Positions 52,923-61,338 of a stretch of DNA of 64,000 nucleotides are shown here, piece after piece (within the stretch, counting starts at the first letter, position 1; every line of letters begins with the position of its first letter). A program made the translations under genes and the position numbers. This DNA comes from Mycobacterium sp. PS03-16. Lineage in GTDB: Bacteria; Actinomycetota; Actinomycetes; Mycobacteriales; Mycobacteriaceae. The notes below the pieces were generated by a model. That model did no database searches, was not told where the DNA came from, and saw only the letters and a program-made list of their open reading frames with translations. The stretch is from contig NZ_SPQO01000008.1 in assembly GCF_004570325.1 (NCBI RefSeq), forward strand, positions 62,001 to 126,000. The letters are read 5' to 3'.

Positions 52923-54815
52923 ATGGGCAAGCATTCGATGCGACCGCCGGAGGATTCACCCGCGTCAGAGTCGCCGGAGTCCGGGAATTCCGGTGCGACG
53001 GTACGTCGCACCCTGACCGCATTGTTCGCGGGCGGCATGGCGCTGTCGGTGACCGCCTATACCCAGGCACCCGAGATCCCCGCAATACAGCTACTTTCCG
53101 CACCGGGCGGAGGCGCGGGGCAGCTGGCGCTCGCGCCGGCGACGAACGGTGACGGGGTGAGTGACCCCGAGGAGACCGACGCTGCGTCTGCAGACGAGGT
53201 CTCGAGCGCGGCCGACGAGTCGTCAGCAACCGACGCTGAGGACTCGACCGACGATGCTGACGCCAACATCAGCAACCGCATCGGCACGCGTGGCCTTCTC
53301 GATCTCGGAGGCGGGCTCGACCTGGGCAACCTCGATGTCGGTGATCTGGTCGACAACCTCGACGACACACTGGACGTCACGGACGCAACCGATTTGACCG
53401 ATGTGGCCGACACTCTCGACACCGCGGTGGACGGCATCGGAGACACCGCCGACTCGACGCTCGACGCGGTGGACGACCTACTGGACCTCAGCGATTCGAC
53501 CGATGCGCCGGACGGCGGGGTGACCGACGTGGTCGACGGGGTGCTCGACACCGTCGACGAGGTCGCCGACGGTACGGATCTGACCGACGTGGTCGACGGC
53601 AGCGATCTGACCGACACGCTCGACGCGGCGGTCGACGGCCTGGCCGATACGGCGGATTCGACGCTGGACGCGGTCGACGCCACCCTCGATGTCAGCGACT
53701 CGAGCGACACTCCCGATGGTGGGGTGACCGACGTGGTCGACGGCACCGACCTGACCGACACGCTCGACGCGGCGGTCGACGGGGTTGCCGATACGGCGGA
53801 TTCGACGCTGGACGCGGTCGACGCGACGCTCGATGTCAGCGACGGCTCGGACACTCCTGATGGTGGGCTGACCGACGTGGTCGACGGTGCGGTCGACGGG
53901 GTGCTCGACACCGTGGATCAGGTCGCCGACGGCACGGATCTCACCGACGTGGTCGACGGCACCGACCTGACCGACACGCTCGACGCGGCGGTCGACGGGG
54001 TTGCCGATACGGCGGATTCGACGCTGGATGCGGTCGACGCCACCCTCGATGTCAGCGACTCGAGCGACACTCCCGATGGTGGGCTGACCGACGTGGTCGA
54101 CGGTGCGGTCGACGGGGTGCTCGACACCGTCGATCAGGTCGCCGACGTTACGGATCTGACCGACGTGGTCGACGGCACCGACCTCACCGACACGCTCGAC
54201 GCGGCGGTCGACGGGGTTGCCGATACGGTCGACGGCACCGACCTGACCGACACGCTCGACGCGGCGGTCGACGGCCTGGCCGATACGGCGGATTCGACGC
54301 TGGACGCGGTCGACGCCACCCTCGATGTCAGCGACGGTTCGGACACTCCCGATGGTGGGGTGACCGACGTGGTCGACGGTGCGGTCGACGGGGTGCTCGA
54401 CACCGTCGACGAGGTCGCCGACAGCACGGATCTGACCGACGTGGTCGACGGCACCGATCTCACCGACACCGTCGACGGCGTACTCGATGCCGTCGATGAC
54501 ACGCTCGACACCAACGACCTGCTCGACGGTGTCGGCGCCGACGGTCTGCTCGATGTGGCCGACCTGCTCGACTCCGCACTCGACCTGACCGACGCCGGAG
54601 ACGCTACCGACGCTAGCGACAGCACCGACGCCGTCGACGCCGCAGATGGGACCGACCGCCGGCCGACACCCGGACCGATCGCGAGGTTCTTCAACTTCCT
54701 CGCCGACTTGTTCTGGCGGATCGTCCACATGGTCCAGGACATCATCACAAGGTTCGCGGAGTTGGTCTTCGATCGCAGCACCGACGTCGGCCGCTACGGC
54801 TGGTGGGAGGTGTAG
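52923..54815 (+). CDS. Exported Asp-rich tandem-repeat protein
   Basis: A 630-aa protein from ATG 52923. Residues 1-28 are polar. Residues about 29-48 form a signal or anchor segment (RRTLTALFAGGMALSVTAYT). Residues 70-120 are acidic Ser/Ala-rich. Residues about 158-512 are repeats whose full unit is 72 residues, about 29% Asp. Aspartates fall every third or fourth residue, which would line one face of a helix. The C-terminus is different: PGPIARFFNFLADLFWRIVH, an amphipathic aromatic stretch, ending YGWWEV. No RTX nonapeptide is seen. The protein should be very acidic and may bind divalent cations (inference). Two partner genes follow with tight spacing. I do not recognise the family. Confidence 0.85.
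   Translation: MGKHSMRPPEDSPASESPESGNSGATVRRTLTALFAGGMALSVTAYTQAPEIPAIQLLSAPGGGAGQLALAPATNGDGVSDPEETDAASADEVSSAADESSATDAEDSTDDADANISNRIGTRGLLDLGGGLDLGNLDVGDLVDNLDDTLDVTDATDLTDVADTLDTAVDGIGDTADSTLDAVDDLLDLSDSTDAPDGGVTDVVDGVLDTVDEVADGTDLTDVVDGSDLTDTLDAAVDGLADTADSTLDAVDATLDVSDSSDTPDGGVTDVVDGTDLTDTLDAAVDGVADTADSTLDAVDATLDVSDGSDTPDGGLTDVVDGAVDGVLDTVDQVADGTDLTDVVDGTDLTDTLDAAVDGVADTADSTLDAVDATLDVSDSSDTPDGGLTDVVDGAVDGVLDTVDQVADVTDLTDVVDGTDLTDTLDAAVDGVADTVDGTDLTDTLDAAVDGLADTADSTLDAVDATLDVSDGSDTPDGGVTDVVDGAVDGVLDTVDEVADSTDLTDVVDGTDLTDTVDGVLDAVDDTLDTNDLLDGVGADGLLDVADLLDSALDLTDAGDATDASDSTDAVDAADGTDRRPTPGPIARFFNFLADLFWRIVHMVQDIITRFAELVFDRSTDVGRYGWWEV
53394..54458 (+). repeat. 216-bp in-frame tandem repeat array
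   Basis: Unit starts (CTGACCGACACGCTCGAC or a close variant) are at 53607, 53751, 53967, 54183 and 54243, with a diverged first unit from 53394. Spacings are 213, 144, 216, 216, 60 and 216 bp. The short steps are in-frame internal deletions of a 216-bp unit. Later units are nearly identical at DNA level, which points to recent duplication or ongoing recombination. Confidence 0.85.
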
Positions 54816-54821
54816 TACGCG

Positions 54822-55385
54822 ATGCTCGCCCTGCGGGAGCGCCGACGCTCCGCCCGCGATGACCGGGAGCCCGCAAAGCGCAGCGGTGTTCGCGACATCG
54901 CCGTCAGCCTGATGGTCACACTCCTCGTCGCGACCGCCATCGTCGGGTCGCTGCCCGACTCGTCGATCAAGGACGTCGCGGCGCCGGTGCTCGCCCCGCT
55001 CATGCGCGTCACCGGGCTCGACCAGAGCTGGGGAGTTTTCTCACCGAATCCGCCGCGCAGGCTCACCGAGGTCGAGGTTCACGTGATCATGACCAACGGC
55101 GAGGACCGCGTGTGGCGGCTCGACGCCGACCGTTCCCTGCCGGGTTACCGCTGGCGCAAGCTGAAAGAAGAAGTCATCCGGCACAAAACCCTTCGGCCGG
55201 GGCTCGCGAAGTACGTGGTTCGGGAGGTCACCGGGCCCGGCGAGCGGGCGGCGCGGGTCTTGATGATCGTTCAGACCGAGACGCTGCCGCTACCCGGCGA
55301 GGGCGAGCCCAAGAAGGTGCGCAGACTGCTCTTCGACTCGGCCGGCCCCTCACGCACTCGCACAACGCAGGAGCGGGCGGAATGA
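54822..55385 (+). CDS. Single-pass protein with FSPNP motif (DUF5819/SdpA-like)
   Basis: A 187-aa protein: a basic N-terminus, one membrane segment (about 27-45, ISVSLMVTLLVATAIVGS-like), then an external beta-rich domain. The motif DQSWGVFSPNPPR follows the segment. W-x-x-F-x-P-N-P is the hallmark of the small proteins that accompany HTTM membrane proteins in actinobacteria and of SdpA-type proteins. The ATG is 6 bp after the repeat-protein stop, with GGGAGG inside that gene's last codons. It overlaps the HTTM gene by ATGA. Confidence 0.75.
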   Translation: MLALRERRRSARDDREPAKRSGVRDIAVSLMVTLLVATAIVGSLPDSSIKDVAAPVLAPLMRVTGLDQSWGVFSPNPPRRLTEVEVHVIMTNGEDRVWRLDADRSLPGYRWRKLKEEVIRHKTLRPGLAKYVVREVTGPGERAARVLMIVQTETLPLPGEGEPKKVRRLLFDSAGPSRTRTTQERAE

Positions 55386-56509
55386 CGACGGTACTGGCTC
55401 GCGCCGGACGATCCGGCCGTCGGGCCGCTGACGGGTGGCACCGCTTCTGGTTCGCCCTCGAGCCGGCCTACACCCTGGGGTTGGTCCGAATCGCTTTCGG
55501 CCTTCTCATGACCGCCTGGACGTTGTCGCTCTATCCGGCGCTCGCCGATCTCTTCGGTCCACAGGGTGTCGTGCCGCGCCCGCCGACCGCCGATTTCACG
55601 TGGAGCGTGCTGCGGCTCTTCCCGGACGACCGCGCCGTGTTCATCGCCTGGATCCTGCTGCTGGTCGCGTCGCTGGCGCTCACGGTCGGCTGGCACAGCC
55701 GCCTCGCCGCCGTCCTGGTCTTCATCCTCGTCATCTCCTTCGAACGGCGAAATCCATTCGTGATGAACGCCGGTGACGTCCTGCTTCGGATCGAGGCGCT
55801 GTTCATCGCGCTGGCGCCCTCGGGCGCGGCGCTCTCGCTCGACCAACGCCGCCGCGCAGGATCCTTCTGGCACGCCGAGAAGCGGGCGATGTGGCCGATC
55901 CGCCTGATGCAGATCCAGGTTTCGGTGATCTACGTGTCGACGGTCATCGCGAAGCTGCACGGCGAGACTTGGCAGGAAGGCACCGCGGTGGCCTACTCCC
56001 TGCGCCAGCGCGACCTGCTGTTCTTCACCACCCCCACCTGGATCACCGACACGCTCGTGATCTCGAACGTTCTGAGCTGGGGCACCTTGGTGATCGAGCT
56101 GGCGATCGGCCTGATGGTCTGGAACCGACGCTGGCGGCCCTGGGTGCTCGCCGCCGGGGTGGCCCTGCACGTGAGCATCTTGTTCAGCATGGCCATCGGC
56201 TTGTTCAGCCTCGCGATCTTCGTCTTGTACCTGGCATTCCTGCCCAGCGAGCGCGCCCGAGCCATCGCCGACGCGGCCGCGGCCTGGCTTCGGCGGCGCC
56301 GAAGGCCGCATGTCGACGACATCCAATCCGGCGACATCACCTGCGCCCGCACTCCGCCGACGCCGCCACTGCCCGAACCGGTGTCGGCCTCCCAACCGGG
56401 CCCGAGACACACCGCTGAAGGCCGGCACGCCAAGCCGCGGCACGGCCGTGTATCGCCGCGACCCTTAGCCGGAGCCCGCGTCGCCGGCCTTGGGCATGCC
56501 GGCGAGTAA
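55382..56509 (+). CDS. HTTM-domain membrane protein (vitamin-K-carboxylase-like/SdpB-like)
   Basis: A 375-aa polytopic protein with about eight membrane segments. It opens with FWFALEPAYTLGLVRIAFGL, as HTTM proteins do. It contains the family stretch LLRIEALFIALAPSGAALSLD, then WPIRLMQIQVSVIYVSTVIAKLHG and WQEGTAVAYSL. HTTM is the membrane domain shared by vitamin-K-dependent gamma-glutamyl carboxylases and by SdpB of the Bacillus Sdp system. The last 70 residues are low-complexity and overlap a decayed TetR gene, so the original stop may have been lost. ATGA overlap with the FSPNP gene. Confidence 0.8.
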   Translation: MTTVLARAGRSGRRAADGWHRFWFALEPAYTLGLVRIAFGLLMTAWTLSLYPALADLFGPQGVVPRPPTADFTWSVLRLFPDDRAVFIAWILLLVASLALTVGWHSRLAAVLVFILVISFERRNPFVMNAGDVLLRIEALFIALAPSGAALSLDQRRRAGSFWHAEKRAMWPIRLMQIQVSVIYVSTVIAKLHGETWQEGTAVAYSLRQRDLLFFTTPTWITDTLVISNVLSWGTLVIELAIGLMVWNRRWRPWVLAAGVALHVSILFSMAIGLFSLAIFVLYLAFLPSERARAIADAAAAWLRRRRRPHVDDIQSGDITCARTPPTPPLPEPVSASQPGPRHTAEGRHAKPRHGRVSPRPLAGARVAGLGHAGE

Positions 56510-56933
56510 CCACGACAGCACTTGGCCGAAGAGTTCGTCGGACACCCGCGCCGGGTCGATGCGACGCTGCCGGACCAGCCCCTGAAACAGGGCGAGCGCG
56601 ACGACGGCGAACGTCTCCGGCGTGATGCTGTCGTCGATGCCGTGACCGGTCGGCACCTCGGCGAAGGACGTCGCGAAGTGCAGCGATGGTGGCGGCGTCG
56701 ATGTCTCGATCTGCCACCTCGACGAGCAACTTGCCGACCGCCCCAAGGGTGCCGCCGGGCTGGTCCCGGGCGGCCTTCATGGTCTCGCCGACGCGCTCCA
56801 CCCGGTCGACGCCCCGGTCGGCGATCAAACGCGACTCCGCCCGGCTCAAGCGGCGCTGCGTTCGCTCTTCACCCACACTCGGACCGTACGCGGGACTCGC
56901 ATGTAGATCGTTATCGCGAGTGCGCTTCGCCAT
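56465..56933 (-). pseudogene. Decayed TetR-family regulator
   Basis: Two frames together give the ligand-binding half of a TetR protein. One gives VDRVERVGETMKAARDQPGG and LLVEVADRDIDAATIAALRD (from ATG 56933). The other gives EVPTGHGIDDSITPETFAVV and FQGLVRQRRIDPARVSDELF, ending at 56465. The frame changes at about 56660-56672. No helix-turn-helix precedes the first part, so the DNA-binding half is missing too. Two lesions make a sequencing error alone unlikely. The 3' end overlaps the HTTM gene tail. Confidence 0.6.
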
Positions 56934-57032
56934 GAGGTGCGGAACGGTCGGGCCCGCCGTCGCACGCGGGCATCGAGCCCTCCGATGACGCGGCGGCCCA
57001 AGCGCCGACAGCTGAGTCCCCCGCCGGGTGAC

Positions 57033-57065
57033 CTCGGGTCCCCCCGTTCGCGGAGGGGACCCGAG
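57033..57065. terminator. Strong hairpin upstream of lpqL
   Basis: CTCGGGTCCCC (57033-57043) pairs perfectly with GGGGACCCGAG (57055-57065) around an 11-nt loop. It lies 17 bp before the lpqL -10 hexamer. It may insulate lpqL from upstream transcription or serve as an operator. Confidence 0.5.
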
Positions 57066-57082
57066 CCCGCGGCCGCAGCCGC

Positions 57083-57088
57083 TAACGT
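57083..57088 (+). promoter_or_regulatory. -10 element of lpqL (leaderless)
   Basis: TAACGT ends 7 bases before the lpqL ATG at 57096, the spacing of leaderless mycobacterial transcripts. No ribosome-binding site is present. Confidence 0.5.
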
Positions 57089-57095
57089 GGATGCA

Positions 57096-58592
57096 ATGGT
57101 GCGCGAGATGCTGGTGGTGTTGTCCGCTGCGGCCCTCACGACGGGTCTGGCGGGGTGTGGCCGCGACACCGAGCCCGCGCCGTCGGCCACCCCGCAGGAG
57201 CCGGCGGCCGCGGCCACCGAGTTCGCCACCGATCTGCGCGGCAAGGTCACCGCGGACGCCATGATGGCCCATCTCGCCGAGCTGCAGAAGATCGCCGACG
57301 CGCACGGCGGTAACCGCGCGCTCGGGTCACCCGGCTACGACGCCAGTGTCGATTTTGTGGCGAACAAGCTGCGCGACAAGGGCTTCGAGGTGCAGACCCC
57401 GGAGTTCGAAGTCAGGCTACCGTTCGCCGAAGACCCCGCGCTCACCGTGGCTGGGCGGGCGGTGACGGCCAAACCGCTGGAGTTCACCATCGGCACCGCG
57501 GGGGTGTCGGGCCCGCTCGTCGCGGCGCGGGTCGAGGATTCGCCCGGGTGCACGGCATCGGACTACGACGGCCTGCCCGTGCAGGGCGCCGTCGTGCTGG
57601 TCGACCGCGGCGAATGCCCCTTCGGCGACAAACAGGCGGCGGCCGCCGAACGGGGCGCGGTGGCGCTGGTGGTGGCCAACAACGTCGACGGTGACGAGAT
57701 GGGCGGCACCCTCGGCGAAACCACCGACGTCAGAATTCCGGTGGTCAGCGTCACCAAGGCGCTCGGCGAGCAGTTGCGCGCGGATCCCGGGGAGGCGACA
57801 TTGCGGCTCGAGGCCGGCGTGCGCACCGAGCGCACCCGCAACATCATCGCCCAGACGAACACCGGGTCGACGGCCGACGTGGTGATGGTCGGCGCCCACC
57901 TCGACAGCGTGCCGGAAGGCCCGGGCATCAACGACAACGGTTCCGGCGTGGCCGCGGTGCTCGAGACGGCGCTGCAGCTCGGTCCCGACCCGGACGTGCG
58001 CAACACGGTGCGCTTCGGGTTTTGGGGCGCTGAGGAGGTCGGGCTGCGCGGATCCAGTGACTACACGCAGTCGCTGACCGAGGAGCAACTCCGCGACATC
58101 GCGCTCTACCTGAACTTCGACATGCTCGGCTCACCCAATCCGGGCTACTTCACCTACGACGGCAACCAGTCCGCGCCGCCGGATCCGCAAGGCCGGGTGC
58201 CGCGGGTGCCGGAGGGTTCGGCGGGTATCGAACGGATGCTGGTCGCCTACCTCGACGAGGCCGGAAAGCCGGCCGAGGACACCGGTTTCGACGGCCGCAG
58301 CGACTACGACGGATTCACCCGCGCCGGCATCCCCGCCGGCGGCATCTTCTCGGGCGCGGAGGCCGAGATGACGCCCGAGCAGGCACAGAAGTGGGGCGGC
58401 GACGCGGGGCAGCCGTTCGACCCCAACTACCACAAACCCGGCGACACGCTGGACAACATCGATCGCACCGCGATGGAGATCAACGGCGGCGGCGTCGCCT
58501 ACTCCGTCGGCCTGTATGCGCAGGATCAACGCGGCCGCAACGGGGTTCCGATCCGTGAGGACCGCACGCGCCATCCCGCCGACGCGTCGTGA
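57096..58592 (+). CDS. lpqL: Lipoprotein aminopeptidase LpqL (M28)
   Basis: A 498-aa lipoprotein aminopeptidase. The signal peptide ends in lipobox TGLAGC. A PA domain is inserted (LVDRGECPFGDKQAAAAERG). The M28 zinc site is VGAHLDSVPEGPGINDNGSG (His, Asp), GAEEVGLRGS (Glu pair), FDMLGSPN (Asp) and NYHKPGDTLDN (His). It acts at the cell surface. Length and position after the thi genes match Rv0418. The ATG appears leaderless. Followed with a GTGA overlap by a paralogue. Confidence 0.94.
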   Translation: MVREMLVVLSAAALTTGLAGCGRDTEPAPSATPQEPAAAATEFATDLRGKVTADAMMAHLAELQKIADAHGGNRALGSPGYDASVDFVANKLRDKGFEVQTPEFEVRLPFAEDPALTVAGRAVTAKPLEFTIGTAGVSGPLVAARVEDSPGCTASDYDGLPVQGAVVLVDRGECPFGDKQAAAAERGAVALVVANNVDGDEMGGTLGETTDVRIPVVSVTKALGEQLRADPGEATLRLEAGVRTERTRNIIAQTNTGSTADVVMVGAHLDSVPEGPGINDNGSGVAAVLETALQLGPDPDVRNTVRFGFWGAEEVGLRGSSDYTQSLTEEQLRDIALYLNFDMLGSPNPGYFTYDGNQSAPPDPQGRVPRVPEGSAGIERMLVAYLDEAGKPAEDTGFDGRSDYDGFTRAGIPAGGIFSGAEAEMTPEQAQKWGGDAGQPFDPNYHKPGDTLDNIDRTAMEINGGGVAYSVGLYAQDQRGRNGVPIREDRTRHPADAS

Positions 58593-60031
58593 GAACCCGC
58601 TGGTTCATCGCGGCCGCGCTCAGTGTGGTGCTGTGCGCCTGCTCTTCGCCCCCGCCCCCACCGCCGGTCGAGCTGGCCGACGAGCTGGCCGGCAAGATCT
58701 CCGTCGACGCCCTCTACACCCATCTGCGGGCCCTGCAGGACATCGCCGAACGCCACGGCGGCAACCGCGGCGAGGGCACCCCCGGCTACGACGCGAGCCT
58801 CGACTATGTCGCCAACCTTCTGCGCGACAAGGGTTTCGACGTTCAGACACCGGAATTCGACCGCTTCGGCGGCACCCGGGGCGGGCAGCCGCGGCTGACC
58901 GTCAACGGCCGGGACCACGCCGTCGAGAAGGCCGCGCTGTTGATCGACACCGGCCCCGAAGGGCTGACCGCGGCGACGTTGCGGCCGACCCGTCCCGCCG
59001 GCTGCAGCGCCGCCGACTACCGGGGCGCCGATGTCCGGGGCGCGATCGCGGTGGTCGACGACACCGGGTGCTCGGTGGTGGTCAAACAGGACGTGGCGCT
59101 CACCCACGGTGCGGTCGGACTGCTGGTCGCCACCACCGCCGACCGGGGCAGCCCACCGGGCCTGTTCACCCCCGGCTACTACCGCAGGCTCACCGTGCCG
59201 GTCGGTATCATCGGCGCCGACGCCAACGCCGCGCTGCGCCGCACCACCGCACCCGTCCGGCTGCGCCTCGACGGTCAGCCCATCATGGTGACCTCCCGAA
59301 ACCTGCTGGCGCAGACGAGGTCCGGCGACCCCCGCAACGTGGTGATCGCGGGCGCGCACCTGGACAGCGTAAAGGGCGGAGCGGGCATCAACGACAACGG
59401 CAGCGGTGTCGCGGCCGTGCTGGAGGCCGCGCTGCAACTGGGGAGCTCACCCCAGGTGGCCAACGCCGTCCGGTTCGCGTTCTGGGGCTCGGAGGAGATC
59501 GGACTGGAAGGCTCGCGCGCCTACGTCGGCGACCTCACGGCCGAACAACTCGACGACATCGCGCTCTATCTGAACTTCGACATGATCGGCTCGACCAACG
59601 CCGGCTACTTCACCTACGACGGGGACCAGTCCGCGGCCACCACACCGATGCCGAACGTCCCTGACGGCTCGGCCGCCATCGAACGCCTGCTGGCCGGATA
59701 CCTCAACCTGGCCGGGGTGCGGCCCGCCGACATGCCGCTGACCACCACCAGCGATTACCACCCGTTCCTGACGGCCGGTGTGCCGATCGGCGGTACCACC
59801 ACCGGTGCAGGACAGCAGAAGACACCGGTGCAGGCCCGCCTGTGGGGCGGCCGCGCCGGGGCGCCGTTCGACCCGAACCACCACACCCGACGCGACACGG
59901 TCGACAACGTCGACCACCATGTGCTCGAGGTGATGGCGCCCGCGGTGGCGTTCGCGGTCGGCACCTACGCCCAGTCCACCGACGGCGCCAACGGTGTCCC
60001 GCCCAGGAACGAGCGGCACCGCCGGCCGTGA
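58589..60031 (+). CDS. Second LpqL-like M28 lipoprotein aminopeptidase
   Basis: A 480-aa tandem paralogue of LpqL. Lipobox VLCAC. All zinc-site motifs are kept: AGAHLDSVKGGAGINDNGSG, SEEIGLEGS, FDMIGSTN and NHHTRRDTVDN. The PA-domain region is more diverged (VVDDTGCSVVVKQDVALTHG) and the segment after it shorter. Both genes share blocks such as YDASxDYVAN-LRDKGF-VQTPEF, which shows duplication. GTG start overlapping the lpqL stop. The M. tuberculosis locus has lpqM, a different protease, at this place. Confidence 0.92.
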   Translation: MRTRWFIAAALSVVLCACSSPPPPPPVELADELAGKISVDALYTHLRALQDIAERHGGNRGEGTPGYDASLDYVANLLRDKGFDVQTPEFDRFGGTRGGQPRLTVNGRDHAVEKAALLIDTGPEGLTAATLRPTRPAGCSAADYRGADVRGAIAVVDDTGCSVVVKQDVALTHGAVGLLVATTADRGSPPGLFTPGYYRRLTVPVGIIGADANAALRRTTAPVRLRLDGQPIMVTSRNLLAQTRSGDPRNVVIAGAHLDSVKGGAGINDNGSGVAAVLEAALQLGSSPQVANAVRFAFWGSEEIGLEGSRAYVGDLTAEQLDDIALYLNFDMIGSTNAGYFTYDGDQSAATTPMPNVPDGSAAIERLLAGYLNLAGVRPADMPLTTTSDYHPFLTAGVPIGGTTTGAGQQKTPVQARLWGGRAGAPFDPNHHTRRDTVDNVDHHVLEVMAPAVAFAVGTYAQSTDGANGVPPRNERHRRP

Positions 60032-60035
60032 CGGA

Positions 60036-60494
60036 TCACCCCACCCGTTCGGAGACGACGAAACCGCCTGTGCCGTCGAAGCGAACATCGAAGATGCGGT
60101 CGAACCCGTCGCAGTGCTGTGGCTCGCGCAGTCGCTTGAGCGTGGCGAACACGCCGACGTCCGGAACCCGTTCGACGCCGCTCCGTGCCGCGTTGCGGCG
60201 CAGCGATCCCGCACGGTCGGGAGCGAACCAGTAGCCGACCACGCGAGCACCGTGGGCACGGGCCATCGCGATGATGGGATTCCACTCCTGCGGCGACGGA
60301 TTGGTGTTGTCGACGGCCACACTGCGGCCCGACCCGAGCGCCTCGGCGATCAGCTGCATCTGTCGCCGCTGCGGTCTCCGGTTGCGGCGGAATGCGTCCT
60401 TGCTCACCCGCACATGGGTGGCGGCGAGCCGGTGACGGTAGAACGTCGTCTTCCCCGAGGCCTGCAGGCCGACCAGGATCGCGACCTCGGGCAC
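60036..60494 (-). CDS. P-loop ATPase/kinase, polynucleotide-kinase-like
   Basis: A 152-aa AAA_33-type kinase. VGLQASGKTTF is Walker A, VSKDAFRRN follows, and AVDNTNPSPQEWNPII is the Walker B-like region with DNT, as in T4 polynucleotide kinase-like proteins. GTG start 5 bp after the esterase stop, so likely co-transcribed with it. It is convergent with the LpqL paralogue, 4 bp apart. Substrate not predictable. Confidence 0.8.
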   Translation of the reverse strand: MPEVAILVGLQASGKTTFYRHRLAATHVRVSKDAFRRNRRPQRRQMQLIAEALGSGRSVAVDNTNPSPQEWNPIIAMARAHGARVVGYWFAPDRAGSLRRNAARSGVERVPDVGVFATLKRLREPQHCDGFDRIFDVRFDGTGGFVVSERVG

Positions 60495-60499
60495 GGTCG

Positions 60500-61288
60500 T
60501 TATCCCAGAAGCCAGCTCAGCGCGCGCCGCGCATGCTCGGGCGGCACCACGTGGCCGTCCGGAAACTCCTCGTAGACCACGTCATACCCGGCGTCGTCGA
60601 GGCGCGGGTGCAGGCGACGGCTGGTGCGGTCGATCGGCAACACGCGGTCCGCGACGCCGTGGGATATGTAGATCCCGGGCCGGCCCACCGTGCGGCCCGG
60701 TGCGGCGAACCCCGGCGAGAAGGCGACAACGTGGGTGAACAGGTCACCGTTGGTCAGTCCCACCGACAGCGCGTACGAGGCCCCGTCGGAGAAGCCGCCG
60801 ATGCCCAACCGCGCCGGATCGACGCGGTAGCGGTCGAAGACGTACGCGAGTGCGCGGTCGATCGCGGACACGTCGGGTCCGAAGGTCCCGACGATGACGT
60901 CCCAGGTCGCGGCGCGGCTGGCCGGGGCCAGCAGCAGCACACCCGCATCGTCGGCGAGCGACAGCAGCGGGTCGATGCCCCCGCGCGCGTCGCCGCCGGC
61001 GCCGTGCAGCAGCACGACCAGCGGTGCGGCGCGGTCGGGGCGGTAGCCGGGCGGGACATACAGCAGAACCGTGCGGCCCTCCTCGATCGGCAGCTCGTGC
61101 AGGCCCGGCCCGCCGGGCGGCGCCGCCGGCGGATGCGGACGGGCGACCAGCCTGCCGCCGGAGGGATCCGCGGGCGCGGTGGCGGGGGAGGCCTCCTCGA
61201 GGTGCGGGCGGTCACCGGGACCCGGCGCCTCCATGGCACACGCCGCGGTCAACAGCAGCAGGACGACGGTCGGCCCGGAGCGCAACAT
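60500..61288 (-). CDS. LpqC-like lipoprotein esterase
   Basis: A 262-aa alpha/beta hydrolase of the polyhydroxybutyrate-depolymerase/feruloyl-esterase group. The lipobox LTAAC suggests a surface lipoprotein, followed by a Pro-rich linker. VVLLHGAGGDARGG is the oxyanion loop, IGGFSDGASYAL contains the nucleophile Ser, and FPDGHVVPP the catalytic His. Related to mycobacterial LpqC by motif; exact orthology not shown. Confidence 0.82.
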   Translation of the reverse strand: MLRSGPTVVLLLLTAACAMEAPGPGDRPHLEEASPATAPADPSGGRLVARPHPPAAPPGGPGLHELPIEEGRTVLLYVPPGYRPDRAAPLVVLLHGAGGDARGGIDPLLSLADDAGVLLLAPASRAATWDVIVGTFGPDVSAIDRALAYVFDRYRVDPARLGIGGFSDGASYALSVGLTNGDLFTHVVAFSPGFAAPGRTVGRPGIYISHGVADRVLPIDRTSRRLHPRLDDAGYDVVYEEFPDGHVVPPEHARRALSWLLG

Positions 61289-61338
61289 GTCGGGGTACTA
61301 CCCCGGCGGGGCGGCGCTGACGCGGCGCCGACCGCCCG

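Noticed and set aside
52326..52934. Possible small genes in the low-GC gap
   Set aside because: Open frames on both strands lack ribosome-binding sites, domains and coding-like composition; the region is better read as leader and promoter DNA.
53057..54781. Minus-strand Ser/Thr/Val-rich and Val/Gly/Arg-rich repeat frames
   Set aside because: Mirror images of the Asp-repeat array; no start signal, and the plus frame has the signal segment and downstream partners.
52923..54815. RTX toxin or PE_PGRS protein
   Set aside because: No GGxGxDxxx nonapeptides and no PE domain; the repeats are Asp/Leu/Val/Thr-based with 72-residue units.
55382..56509. True vitamin-K-dependent carboxylase
   Set aside because: Only the membrane HTTM part is present; there is no large lumenal carboxylase domain. 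Activity cannot be claimed, only relatedness.
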